NCBI GenBank assembly: GCA_965655795.1
Contig: CBFHHY010000004.1
Coordinates: forward strand, 62,001 to 126,000
Direction of reading: 5' to 3'
DNA length: 64,000 nt
Origin: TMED14 sp002167805
Lineage (GTDB): Bacteria; Bacteroidota; Bacteroidia; Flavobacteriales; Schleiferiaceae
Each line of letters starts with the position of its first letter. Position 1 is the first letter of the stretch. Shown in pieces: positions 46,519 to 55,035 of this stretch. The translations under genes and the position numbers were made by a program. Below the pieces are notes generated by a model, which did not search any database, was not told where the DNA came from, and was given only the letters and a program-made list of their open reading frames with translations.

Positions 46519-47361
46519 ATGATACCTTTCTCGAACCCAAATCTAACGCCAGATAATGTTATGCAATCCGTCTATCGCGCTGCGGACGCAATTATGGAGG
46601 TATACAATCAGAAAGAAATTGAATCTGAAACGAAATCAGATGATAGTCCAGTCACAATTGCGGATATAAATGCTCATAATATTTTATCGGAAACATTGTC
46701 AAAATCAGGATGGCCAATACTATCAGAGGAAGGTGAGCATGCAGATTTTGAAATACGAAAAATGTGGGATCTGTTTTGGGTAGTTGATCCTTTAGATGGC
46801 ACTAAAGAATTCATCAAAGGAAATGGTGAGTTTACAATTAATGTTGCTCTAGTTAAGGGTCATACTCCAATATGGGGAGTAGTACACAGCCCTGTTTTAG
46901 ATTGGACTTATGTGGGTGGCCCTGATTCTGGTTCATACAAAAGCAAAGGAAAATTATCATACAATGATATAATTAGTCAAGGCCAAGTCCTTCCAAAAAA
47001 ATTACCAGGAAAACTCACTGTTATTGCTAGCCGTTCGCATGGAAGTCATGCAACTGAAAAATTGCTCAAAAAGTGGGAAAAAGAGCATGGAGAAATGAAT
47101 CGAATTTCTATGGGTAGTTCTCTTAAAATATGTCTGGTTGCCGAAGGGGTTGCTCATGCATATCCAAGAGCGGCATTAACAATGGAGTGGGATACTGCTG
47201 CTGGACATGCCATTGCAATCGGTTCAAATTGTCATGTTCTAAAAATGGAGGAGTTAAATGAACAATTAATCTGGAGTTCTCCTCTGCTCTATAACAAGCA
47301 AAATCTGTTAAATCCTTTCTTTATTGTTTGCGGCTCAGAAGATCTATGTAAAGATGCGTGA
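46519..47361 (+). CDS. cysQ: 3'(2'),5'-bisphosphate nucleotidase CysQ
   Basis: 280-residue member of the inositol monophosphatase superfamily that hydrolyses 3'-phosphoadenosine 5'-phosphate. Mg sites are visible: EEGE near residue 73, DPLDGTKEF in the middle (lithium-sensitive DPLDGT motif), and WDTAAGHAI near the C-terminus. It heads an operon with ctaB, whose start lies inside it. The 82-bp gap upstream has no clear -7 box. Confidence 0.94.
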   Translation: MIPFSNPNLTPDNVMQSVYRAADAIMEVYNQKEIESETKSDDSPVTIADINAHNILSETLSKSGWPILSEEGEHADFEIRKMWDLFWVVDPLDGTKEFIKGNGEFTINVALVKGHTPIWGVVHSPVLDWTYVGGPDSGSYKSKGKLSYNDIISQGQVLPKKLPGKLTVIASRSHGSHATEKLLKKWEKEHGEMNRISMGSSLKICLVAEGVAHAYPRAALTMEWDTAAGHAIAIGSNCHVLKMEELNEQLIWSSPLLYNKQNLLNPFFIVCGSEDLCKDA

Positions 47362-48208
47362 CATAGGAATTCTTTTGAAATTCAGGCTTGCTTTTACTGT
47401 AGTATTTTCGGCAGCAGCTGGATATTTATTGGGAATGCCCGAATTTATTTTAAGTCAGTTTATTCTTTTGGTTTTAGGAGGGTTTGCGATTGTAGGATCG
47501 AGTAATGCATTGAACCAAATAATGGAAATTGATACTGATGCACTAATGGATCGAACAAAATTAAGACCCTTACCTGCAGGCAGAATGAACAAATCAGAAG
47601 CCTACTTTTGGGCTATTAGTCTTGCCATTTTAGGAACAGCTTCATTAGCTTTTTTAAATATACCAACTGCAGTATTCGGAATCATTTCCATGTTATTGTA
47701 CGTTCTTGTTTACACTCCAATGAAATCCAAATCCCCTATGGCAGTTTTAGTTGGTGCTTTTCCTGGCGCCATACCTTTTTTATTAGGTTGGGTAGCAGCG
47801 ACAGGAGATTTTGGTATCGAAGCCGGCACACTCTTCGCAATACAATTTTTATGGCAGTTTCCTCACTTTTGGGCCATTGCTTGGGTTGGATACGATGATT
47901 ATGCAAAAGCAGGCTATTATTTGCTTCCAAGCCGAGAAAAAAATAGTACAGCCACTTACATGAGTATTATTTATACACTATTTATGATTTTTGTTTCCAT
48001 CCTCCCAGCGTTCGGATTAACAGGGTCTTTGAAGTTATCCCCTCCAGCTGCGTTTATTATTTTAGGTTTGGGAATTTACGTCCTGCGTTTAGCTATTTCC
48101 CATCATCGCAATCCTTCAGATTCTGCGGCACGCGCTTTGATAGTGTCTACAATAGTGTATCTACCATTACTTCAAATAGCATATGTTATGGATAATTTTT
48201 TAATTTAA
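47354..48208 (+). CDS. ctaB: Heme O synthase (protoheme IX farnesyltransferase)
   Basis: 284-residue UbiA-family membrane enzyme that farnesylates heme B to heme O, needed for heme A of the aa3 oxidase. The Mg-pyrophosphate motif NQIMEIDTDALMDRT and the second one, GYDDYAKAGYYLLP, are both intact, with about seven to nine helices. The ATG at 47354 overlaps cysQ by 8 bp. A TTG at 47324 would enlarge the overlap and is unlikely. Followed by oxidase subunits III/IV. Confidence 0.95.
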   Translation: MRDIGILLKFRLAFTVVFSAAAGYLLGMPEFILSQFILLVLGGFAIVGSSNALNQIMEIDTDALMDRTKLRPLPAGRMNKSEAYFWAISLAILGTASLAFLNIPTAVFGIISMLLYVLVYTPMKSKSPMAVLVGAFPGAIPFLLGWVAATGDFGIEAGTLFAIQFLWQFPHFWAIAWVGYDDYAKAGYYLLPSREKNSTATYMSIIYTLFMIFVSILPAFGLTGSLKLSPPAAFIILGLGIYVLRLAISHHRNPSDSAARALIVSTIVYLPLLQIAYVMDNFLI

Positions 48209-48210
48209 TT

Positions 48211-48789
48211 ATGGATAAAGAACAAATTCGAAATAAAACATCCAAACCTCTTTTGTGGATAGGAATGGCAAGTATAGGGATGGCCTTTGCTGGTTTAACA
48301 TCGGGATATGTTGTCTCAAAATCTTCTCTTGTTTCTGCTGGAGCGTGGCAAACAATACCCTTGCCAAATGAGTTTCTAATCAGTACAATCTTTATAGTAA
48401 TATCCAGTGCTTTACTCATTATGGCCATGAATAGATTGAAAGTTGAAAAGTATAAATCATCCAATTTAATGATCTGGTTTGCATTTGTTTTTGGCTGTGC
48501 ATTTTTGTACACCCAAGTTTTAGGTTGGAATGATTTGATGAAAAATCAAGGCGTCTTTTTTACTGGAGAACAAAGCCGTCCTGCAGGGAGTTGGCTTTAT
48601 GTTATCACATGGTTTCATTGGATACATGCTTTAGCGGGAGTCATTGTCCTTTTGGTTGCATCTATTCGGAGTTCAAAAGGATTTTTTAATGAGGGAAATA
48701 TCCTTCAATTTAAATTATCGTCTCAATTTTGGCATTTTCTTGGCTTTTTATGGATATATCTTCTTCTATTTTTAACCTTTCTTCGTTAA
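48211..48789 (+). CDS. Heme-copper oxidase subunit III-like protein (first copy)
   Basis: 192-residue, roughly five-helix subunit III-like protein. Conserved segments: WLYVITWFHWIHALAGVIVLL and SQFWHFLGFLWIYLLLF, which match the last helices of COX3. It lacks the two N-terminal helices seen in full-length subunit III. It is 2 bp after ctaB. The neighbouring larger gene is a second subunit III-like protein, so this is one of a tandem pair usual in Flavobacteriia. Confidence 0.9.
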   Translation: MDKEQIRNKTSKPLLWIGMASIGMAFAGLTSGYVVSKSSLVSAGAWQTIPLPNEFLISTIFIVISSALLIMAMNRLKVEKYKSSNLMIWFAFVFGCAFLYTQVLGWNDLMKNQGVFFTGEQSRPAGSWLYVITWFHWIHALAGVIVLLVASIRSSKGFFNEGNILQFKLSSQFWHFLGFLWIYLLLFLTFLR

Positions 48790-48830
48790 TTTTGTATTAA
48801 TCAATAAGATTAAATTTTTTAGTTCATTTT

Positions 48831-49739
48831 ATGGCAAAAATTACAACTAGCGCCTGGTCAATCGGAGGCAATCAGCCAATGAATGCTGAATATGGGAAGA
48901 TGATGATGTGGTTCTTCTTGATGTCAGATGCCCTTACTTTTTCAGGTTTTCTAACTGCTTATGCTTTTGTGCGGTTTAGATTTGAAGCTCAATGGCCTGT
49001 TGCAGAGGATGTTTTCACTCATTTTCCTGGTCTTCAGGGAGACCAACCGCTTCTTTATGTAGCATTTATGACATTTGTTTTAATCATGTCATCTGTGACT
49101 ATGGTTTTGGCGGTAAATGCGGGTCATCAATTAAAAAAGAATTTGACGGCTTGGTGGATGGTTGCAACAATTATAGGCGGAATAATTTTTGTAGGTAGCC
49201 AGGCTTGGGAGTGGTACCATTTTATCATCGGCGATAAAGGAGCTATTGAGCTTTCCACAAGTGAGGTTTATAAAGTTGCTAATAAAGAAGGTGAGGTCCT
49301 ATCATTATCACAAGTCGTTCATGGTATGCAAGATGGTCATTCTGCAAATCATGAAGAAAAATTTTCAGATAATGAGGTTTTAACTTCAATTAAATCAAAT
49401 GATGAATTAGTTCTCCAGGCTCCAGGAAAGGATCACCTACCGATGACGAGAAAAGAAACTTTAAAAGCCTTAAAAAATGCCCATGTTGTTCAGGGTGCGA
49501 ATATGTATCATAATGAATATGGCAAACAACAATTCGCAAATTTTTTCTTTTTCATTACTGGTTTTCACGGCTTCCACGTTTTTTCCGGCGTAGTTTTAAA
49601 TGTTTTGGTGTTCTACAATGTTATGTTAGGAACTTATGATCGCAGAAAAACCTACGGAATGGTTGAAAAAGTTGGCTTGTATTGGCACTTTGTCGATTTG
49701 GTTTGGGTTTTTGTTTTTACTTTCTTTTATCTCGTTTAA
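48831..49739 (+). CDS. Cytochrome c oxidase subunit III with hydrophilic insert
   Basis: 302 residues. Family segments: MMWFFLMSDALTFSGFLTAYA, GFHGFHVFSGVVLNVLV, and the C-terminal YWHFVDLVWVFVFTFFYL, as in subunit III. Between helices 4 and 5 there is a ~75-residue hydrophilic stretch (about residues 138-225, acidic and Lys-rich, with HGMQDGH) that normal subunit III lacks. It lies 42 bp after the first copy. A TAnnTTTG-like sequence at 48787-48794 spans the previous stop but is probably chance. Confidence 0.9.
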   Translation: MAKITTSAWSIGGNQPMNAEYGKMMMWFFLMSDALTFSGFLTAYAFVRFRFEAQWPVAEDVFTHFPGLQGDQPLLYVAFMTFVLIMSSVTMVLAVNAGHQLKKNLTAWWMVATIIGGIIFVGSQAWEWYHFIIGDKGAIELSTSEVYKVANKEGEVLSLSQVVHGMQDGHSANHEEKFSDNEVLTSIKSNDELVLQAPGKDHLPMTRKETLKALKNAHVVQGANMYHNEYGKQQFANFFFFITGFHGFHVFSGVVLNVLVFYNVMLGTYDRRKTYGMVEKVGLYWHFVDLVWVFVFTFFYLV

Positions 49740-49751
49740 TACTTAATAATT

Positions 49752-50072
49752 ATGTCTGATCACGAATCGCCTTCAGGAACTTCATGGATTTGGAAGATAT
49801 TTTGGATTTTATTAGTGATTACTACTGTTGAGGTAGTCTTGGGTATTCTAAAGCCACCAATACTTTTAGCATCTGTTGCGGGAACATCTGTCCTAAATCT
49901 TATTTTTATTGGCATGACATTGGTGAAAGCCGCATATATCGTTCAGTATTTTATGCACTTAAAATATGAGGTTAATTCACTTCGTTATGCTATTTATCTA
50001 CCGGCAATAATTTTGATTCCTTACCTGACATTTATTTTAATTTTTGAAGGGCAAGCTATTTTTGAATTTTAA
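49752..50072 (+). CDS. Cytochrome c oxidase subunit IV-like protein
   Basis: 106-residue, three-helix protein of the bacterial oxidase subunit IV (CyoD-like) family: SWIWKIFWILLVITTVEVVLG, VAAYIVQYFMHLKYE-type segment (KAAYIVQYFMHLKYEVNS) and a last helix ILIPYLTFILIFEG. It stabilises the oxidase, with no catalytic part. Its stop shares a base with the SCO start. Confidence 0.9.
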   Translation: MSDHESPSGTSWIWKIFWILLVITTVEVVLGILKPPILLASVAGTSVLNLIFIGMTLVKAAYIVQYFMHLKYEVNSLRYAIYLPAIILIPYLTFILIFEGQAIFEF

Positions 50073-50749
50073 TGAGTCCGATGACAAGAAAGCGCATTAT
50101 ATTAATGGGTCTCTTGATTGTTCCGGTTTCTATGTATTTGGTTTCTATCGCTATAAGCGGTGTAGTAAATTTTAGAACATTAGAAAATCTAGGTTTTCCC
50201 GACTTTGATTCTGACTCGTTAGTTTTTAGGAATGAAAAAAATATAGTTTGGTCACCAGATTCTTCAAAAGGAAAAATAATAGTTTTGAGTTTCTTTTTTT
50301 CTTCTTGTCCAACTATTTGCCCTGCCATGAATTTTCACCTTAAAGAAGCCCATGATCGGTTGTATGGCTTTAAGGATTTGATTTTTATAAGTTGTACTGT
50401 TGACCCAGACACTGATACTCCAGTTGTTTTAAATAAATACAAGGAAAATTTGGGCGTTGGTAATTCAAATAAATGGCAGTTTGTCACGGGTGATTCAGAG
50501 GATTTATACAAATTGGCAAATTCATATTATTTAACCGCCTTAAAGGATTCTGACTCCCCTGGTGGTTATGCACATTCGCAGTCAGCTGTTTTGATTGATT
50601 GGGAGGGAAATTTGAGGAGTAGAATTACTGATGAAGGAAATATACTAGGTGCCTATGATTTATCTGAGGCCTTTTTGATTGATCAGCTTGTAGATGATGT
50701 TAGAGTGTTAGTTAAAGAGCATCGAAAAGTAAAATTGGGTCAGAAATGA
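50072..50749 (+). CDS. SCO1/SenC-type copper chaperone
   Basis: 225-residue thioredoxin-fold protein with one N-terminal helix anchor. It has the copper CxxxC motif in FSSCPTICPAMNFH and a distal His in GYAHSQSAVLID, the three ligands of SCO proteins. It inserts copper into the CuA site of CoxB. It is coupled to the subunit IV gene upstream (1-bp overlap) and DUF420 downstream (4-bp overlap). Confidence 0.95.
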   Translation: MSPMTRKRIILMGLLIVPVSMYLVSIAISGVVNFRTLENLGFPDFDSDSLVFRNEKNIVWSPDSSKGKIIVLSFFFSSCPTICPAMNFHLKEAHDRLYGFKDLIFISCTVDPDTDTPVVLNKYKENLGVGNSNKWQFVTGDSEDLYKLANSYYLTALKDSDSPGGYAHSQSAVLIDWEGNLRSRITDEGNILGAYDLSEAFLIDQLVDDVRVLVKEHRKVKLGQK

Positions 50750-51291
50750 AACCTCATCCAAATGACCGAGTAATAGTACCAATAATTGTTGTGCTGAGTA
50801 TTGTTGTGCCTATACTAGTTGCTTCATTATTTCTTTTGCCCGAAAGTTGGAAGATCCAATTTGGGAATGCGAATTTTAGAAGCCTTCCATTTTTTCATGC
50901 AATTTTAAACGGTTGCACCGCAATTTTGTTAGCTGTGGCTTTTGGAATGATAAAAACAAAAAAAGTTGCATTGCATCGCCTTTCAAATATCCTAGCGTTT
51001 TCCTTATCTGCTGTATTTCTCATTTCTTATGTCATCTCTCATATTTCAAATCCTGACTCTCATTTTGGAGGTGAGGGTTGGGTGCGTCCAGTATATTTTT
51101 TCATATTAATCAGTCATATTGTTTTAAGCATACCTGTTTTACCTCTTGCCATGCTTTCTATCTACAGAGGTTTGAATAATCAAATTAGTGCTCATAAAAA
51201 ATTGGTGAAGTGGACTTTCCCAATATGGATGTATGTCGCTGTAACTGGTGTTTTGGTTTATATATTTATGGCTCCATATTATCCGAAATGA
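50746..51291 (+). CDS. DUF420 membrane protein (CtaM-like oxidase assembly factor)
   Basis: 181-residue five-helix membrane protein. It matches the DUF420 family (YozB/CtaM), with the family segments SLPFFHAILNGCTAILLAVAF and HRLSNILAFSLS. Firmicute CtaM is needed for aa3 oxidase maturation, so an assembly role is likely here. The stop overlaps the next small gene by 4 bp. Confidence 0.9.
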   Translation: MKPHPNDRVIVPIIVVLSIVVPILVASLFLLPESWKIQFGNANFRSLPFFHAILNGCTAILLAVAFGMIKTKKVALHRLSNILAFSLSAVFLISYVISHISNPDSHFGGEGWVRPVYFFILISHIVLSIPVLPLAMLSIYRGLNNQISAHKKLVKWTFPIWMYVAVTGVLVYIFMAPYYPK

Positions 51292-51500
51292 TAAAAAAAA
51301 TTATTTTTCTACTGCTTTTGATGAATCATCTTTGGTTAAAAGGACAATGCGCTATGTGTAAGGCAACTGTTGAAAGCAATGCTGAGGCAGGAGGCGCCTT
51401 AGCTGATGGATTGAATGAAGGAATTCTTTATTTAATGGCTTTCCCATATTTAATTTTGGGTGCCATCGCGTTTGCTTGGTGGAGACACGAAAAGAAATAG
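51288..51500 (+). CDS. 70-residue exported CxxC membrane protein
   Basis: Overlaps DUF420 by 4 bp (ATGA). The 70 residues have an N-terminal hydrophobic signal or helix (about 4-19), then CAMCKATVES with Cys21-Cys24, a Gly/Ala-rich stretch and a second helix (ILYLMAFPYLILGAIAFAW, 46-64), ending in a charged WRHEKK tail. I believe similar small genes follow SCO/DUF420 in many Flavobacteriia, but no function is known to me. Two cysteines on the periplasmic side next to a copper chaperone suggest copper or thiol handling, which is inference. Confidence 0.8.
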   Translation: MIKKIIFLLLLMNHLWLKGQCAMCKATVESNAEAGGALADGLNEGILYLMAFPYLILGAIAFAWWRHEKK

Positions 51501-51550
51501 AGCTATCTTTACGGGATAGTATATCAATTATCACTTGGTTTTTTCAAATT

Positions 51551-53017
51551 ATGTTTTTGAAGTTTTCAGCAACTAATATTAAAAATATTTTATTTTGGGT
51601 TGTCCTAACGAATTTTCATTTGAATGCTCAGGAAATCCAAATTTTAAGTTTAAATGAATGTGTAGAAAGAGCTTTAGAATATAATTATGGAGTCAGACAA
51701 GCAAAAAATAATCTGATTCTTTCTAAATCCGATAATTTGGCTGCCTTGGGATCAATGCTCCCCCAGCTTTCTGGAAGTTCAGGCAATGCATGGAATACGG
51801 GTTTAACAGTTGATCCGGTAACTAATATAATCGATCGAGTTCCCTTGTCGTCCGCTAATGGCGGTGTGGGTTTTAGCGCTATTTTATTTGATGGGTTTCA
51901 AACATTTAATACTTGGAGACAAGCAAAGGTCAATGCATTAATAAATACGTATAACCTAGAAAATACCCGTAATACAGTGGCACTAAATACGGCATCGCAG
52001 TATTTATCTGTTTTGATGGCAAAAGAGGCCTTGACTATAGCCGCGGAACAACTCAGGGTAACCCAAATAGGAGTTTCGCGATTGAGAAAACTAAATGATG
52101 CAGGAGCAATTTCTCCAAATGAACTACTTTCTTTAGAAGCTCAACTTGCTCGCGATGAACAACGTAAACTTACGGCAAAAAATAATTTAATCTTATCAAA
52201 GTTGTTGCTATCCCAAGGAATGGGAATGAAAGTTGATGGTTTTATCATTTCTGATTTAGGAGCTCAAGGTATTGATGAACAACCTTCTATTATTCGTATT
52301 CGGCCACAAGCAATTTATGCATCTTCCCTAAATGACCAGCCAAATATTAATGCAGCAAAATTATTGATCCAATCCGCAGATCTAGGATTAAAAGTGGCTT
52401 ACGCAAGTCGATTGCCTCGCCTTACGGTAAACGGTCAAATTGCAACTTCATATTCGGACCAAGCAAGAAATATTCAAAGTGAATTGCAAGTTCTAGAGTT
52501 CGGTTACTGGCTTGATGGCTCAGGTAATAGTATTCCAGTATATACGCAACAAAATATTCCAGTTGGGTTTGAAACAAAAACTTTACAAAATCAATTAAAA
52601 GACAATGTCAGACAATACGTTGGATTAAATTTAACTCTTCCAATTTTCAACGGGTTTCAAATATCCAATAATATTAAACGAGCAGAAATAAGTAAAATGA
52701 ATGCCGAACTTCAGTACCAGCAGGAATTGGATAATTATGCTCAAACTATAGAAAGAAGTCATGCGGATGCATCTTCTGCTTGGAAGCAGTATTTGGCTGC
52801 AAAAAAAACTCTGAAAGCTGCAAAAAAAGCCTTTGAAGATGCTTCGGTTCGAAGGCAGGAAGGAACTCTAACAGTCTATGATTATTCTAATGTGCAGAAC
52901 ACCTATCTGGCTGCTGCTTCAGATGTTGCTAGTGCTAAATATGATGCTCATTTTAAAGCTTTTATTCTTAAGTTTTACATGAAGTCACCATTAATCAAAG
53001 CAAAAAATATAGATTAA
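51551..53017 (+). CDS. TolC-family outer-membrane efflux channel
   Basis: 489 residues from the ATG at 51551. The signal peptide (FWVVLTNFHLNAQ) fits that start; an in-frame ATG upstream at 51476 would add 25 residues overlapping the previous gene. Two OEP repeats are visible, each starting with LSLNECVERALEYNYGV and ending in long helices (for example SHADASSAWKQYLAAKKTLK). It forms the outer-membrane duct. It lies 1 bp before the adaptor gene. No pump gene is in the window. Confidence 0.92.
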   Translation: MFLKFSATNIKNILFWVVLTNFHLNAQEIQILSLNECVERALEYNYGVRQAKNNLILSKSDNLAALGSMLPQLSGSSGNAWNTGLTVDPVTNIIDRVPLSSANGGVGFSAILFDGFQTFNTWRQAKVNALINTYNLENTRNTVALNTASQYLSVLMAKEALTIAAEQLRVTQIGVSRLRKLNDAGAISPNELLSLEAQLARDEQRKLTAKNNLILSKLLLSQGMGMKVDGFIISDLGAQGIDEQPSIIRIRPQAIYASSLNDQPNINAAKLLIQSADLGLKVAYASRLPRLTVNGQIATSYSDQARNIQSELQVLEFGYWLDGSGNSIPVYTQQNIPVGFETKTLQNQLKDNVRQYVGLNLTLPIFNGFQISNNIKRAEISKMNAELQYQQELDNYAQTIERSHADASSAWKQYLAAKKTLKAAKKAFEDASVRRQEGTLTVYDYSNVQNTYLAAASDVASAKYDAHFKAFILKFYMKSPLIKAKNID

Positions 53018-53018
53018 A

Positions 53019-54245
53019 ATGAATAGAAAAATTGGAATTGGTATTCTCGTTTTGACAGTTATTTCTGTTATCGGAATTTTTGGCAAGAAAAAAGGCTGGT
53101 GGGGAAATAAAAGTAACGTTATCGCTGTGGAGCTTACTCCTATTGAACGGCATACAATTATTGAAACTGTCAATGCTTCGGGTAAAATACAACCTGCACT
53201 TGATGTTAAGATCTCTCCAGAAGTTTCGGGGGAGGTTATTGCTTTAAACGTTCGTGAGGGACAAAGTGTAGAAAAGAATGAGATACTCTTAAAAATAAAT
53301 CCAGATATATACCAATCAATCGTTAGTCGAGCAAATGCCAGCGTTAATCTAGCAAAGTCCTCAAAGGCGCAATCAGAAGCTCAATTTCTCGAAGCTCAGC
53401 AGACTTATAAGAGAAATCAAACGCTTTATCTTCAAAAAGTATTGTCTCAAGCAGAATGGGATGCTGCAGAGAGAATTTATAAAGTTGCACAACTTGGAGT
53501 GGAGTCTGCAAATTATCAATTAGAAAGTGCGTTAAGTTCCCTCAAAGAGGCAAGGAATAATTTGAAAAGAACAATAATAAGAGCTCCAATGAATGGCATT
53601 GTAACTGGATTAAATGTTGAAGTTGGTGAGAGAGTAGTTGGAACCGCACAGATGGCAGGAACTGAGATGATGAATGTTTCTCAATTAGATGTTATGGAGG
53701 TTTTAATTGATGTTAATGAAAATGATATTGTTCGAGTAAACCTAGGAGATACTGCGATAGTTCGTGTTGATGCTTTTTTGGGCCACGACTTTAAAGCAAT
53801 TGTTACTGAAATAAGCATTGCTGCCAAGGGACAGCAAATGGGTGTAAATCAAGTAACTAATTTTGAAGTTGAATTAGAAATTCTTCCAAATAGTTATAAA
53901 GAGCTGATAACCTCTCAAAGAAAACAACCATTACTTTCAGGAATGACTGCAACGGTAGATATTCGCACTAAAAGATCCGTGAATGTGTTATGTGTTCCGG
54001 TGGAGGCCGTCACGACGAGAGAGGACTCCACTGACAGAAGTAAAATGTTAGAAGTTGTCTTTACTATCAGTATGGATAAGGCGAAGATGAACTTTGTTGA
54101 AACTGGAATTCAAGATGAAAAATATATTGAAATTAAATCAGGGATTGAAGATGTTAAAAAAGTTGTCAGAGGACCTTTTGATGCTGTAAGTAGAAAGTTA
54201 TCTGATGGAAGCAATATAATAGTTTCAGAGAAAACGAAGTTTTAA
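53019..54245 (+). CDS. HlyD/MacA-type efflux periplasmic adaptor
   Basis: 408 residues, one N-terminal helix (IGIGILVLTVISVIGIFG), a lipoyl half (GKIQPALDVKISPEVSGEV), a long coiled-coil hairpin (about 100-190), the second lipoyl half (IIRAPMNGIVTGL), a beta-barrel domain and a membrane-proximal domain. It joins the TolC channel to an inner-membrane pump. The pump itself (RND or MacB type) is not adjacent, since the next gene is tsaB; it must be elsewhere. Confidence 0.93.
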   Translation: MNRKIGIGILVLTVISVIGIFGKKKGWWGNKSNVIAVELTPIERHTIIETVNASGKIQPALDVKISPEVSGEVIALNVREGQSVEKNEILLKINPDIYQSIVSRANASVNLAKSSKAQSEAQFLEAQQTYKRNQTLYLQKVLSQAEWDAAERIYKVAQLGVESANYQLESALSSLKEARNNLKRTIIRAPMNGIVTGLNVEVGERVVGTAQMAGTEMMNVSQLDVMEVLIDVNENDIVRVNLGDTAIVRVDAFLGHDFKAIVTEISIAAKGQQMGVNQVTNFEVELEILPNSYKELITSQRKQPLLSGMTATVDIRTKRSVNVLCVPVEAVTTREDSTDRSKMLEVVFTISMDKAKMNFVETGIQDEKYIEIKSGIEDVKKVVRGPFDAVSRKLSDGSNIIVSEKTKF

Positions 54246-54255
54246 GTATTTTAAC

Positions 54256-54972
54256 GTGCCAAATTTCTTAATTCTGGATACATCTTCGCTCTTATGTAGC
54301 GTTTCTATGGCAAATGGAGACAACATCATTTGGTCTGAATCGGAAATAAGTGAAACAGGATTTTGTCATTCAGAATATTTACATCTTCTAATTAAGAGAT
54401 GCATCGAAAAAACATTTGGGAAATCAAAATCAGCAGTAAAAGAAATTTCTGCGGTGGCATTAGCAGGAGGACCAGGTTCATATACTGGTCTTAGAATTGG
54501 TGCATCAGCAGCAAAGGGTTTAGCTCTTCCGCTTGGTATTCCTTTAATTTCATATTCCACGCTTGAGGCTCTTGCTTATGCAACTAAAAATTCCATATCT
54601 AGTAATCTGAAAATAGATGCATTTTGGTCGGCAATGGATGCAAGACGAAACGAGATTTACTGTTCTCTTTTTTCGAATGATTTTAATCGCATAACTGAGG
54701 ATTCTCCATTTGTGCTTGATGAAACTCCTATTCCAGATCTATGGTCAAATTACAAAAATGTTTATGCCAGTGGAGACGGTGTTGAAAAAGCTAAAGATTA
54801 CTGGCCAACATTGATTGATAGCGGTATTAGATTCTCTGAGGCAAAACATGGAATTTCTTTGGTTTTAAATGCTTGGAGAAAAAAAGAATTTGTAAATCTT
54901 GAATCTTGGACCCCAAATTATCTGAAGAAATTTAGGCCAGGTAGCCCAAAATTTGGATTGCCAGCGAGTTAA
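54256..54972 (+). CDS. tsaB: tRNA t6A modification protein TsaB
   Basis: 238-residue ASKHA-family protein (YeaZ), which with TsaD, TsaE and TsaC makes N6-threonylcarbamoyladenosine at position 37 of tRNAs. Motifs: LDTSSLLCSVSMA at the N-terminus and GGPGSYTGLRIGASAAKGLA near 75-95. The start is GTG at 54256, which is the only plausible start. It lies 10 bp after the adaptor gene. Confidence 0.95.
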   Translation: MPNFLILDTSSLLCSVSMANGDNIIWSESEISETGFCHSEYLHLLIKRCIEKTFGKSKSAVKEISAVALAGGPGSYTGLRIGASAAKGLALPLGIPLISYSTLEALAYATKNSISSNLKIDAFWSAMDARRNEIYCSLFSNDFNRITEDSPFVLDETPIPDLWSNYKNVYASGDGVEKAKDYWPTLIDSGIRFSEAKHGISLVLNAWRKKEFVNLESWTPNYLKKFRPGSPKFGLPAS

Positions 54973-55035
54973 TTAATTTTTGAAACCATATTAAATGCTG
55001 GTGATTTGCATAAGTTCAAGAAAATAATCTCGAAT

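Noticed and set aside
48787..48794. TAATTTTG before the second subunit III gene as a promoter
   Set aside because: It overlaps the stop of the previous gene in an otherwise tight operon and is 36 nt from the ATG. In an AT-rich sequence the motif occurs by chance.
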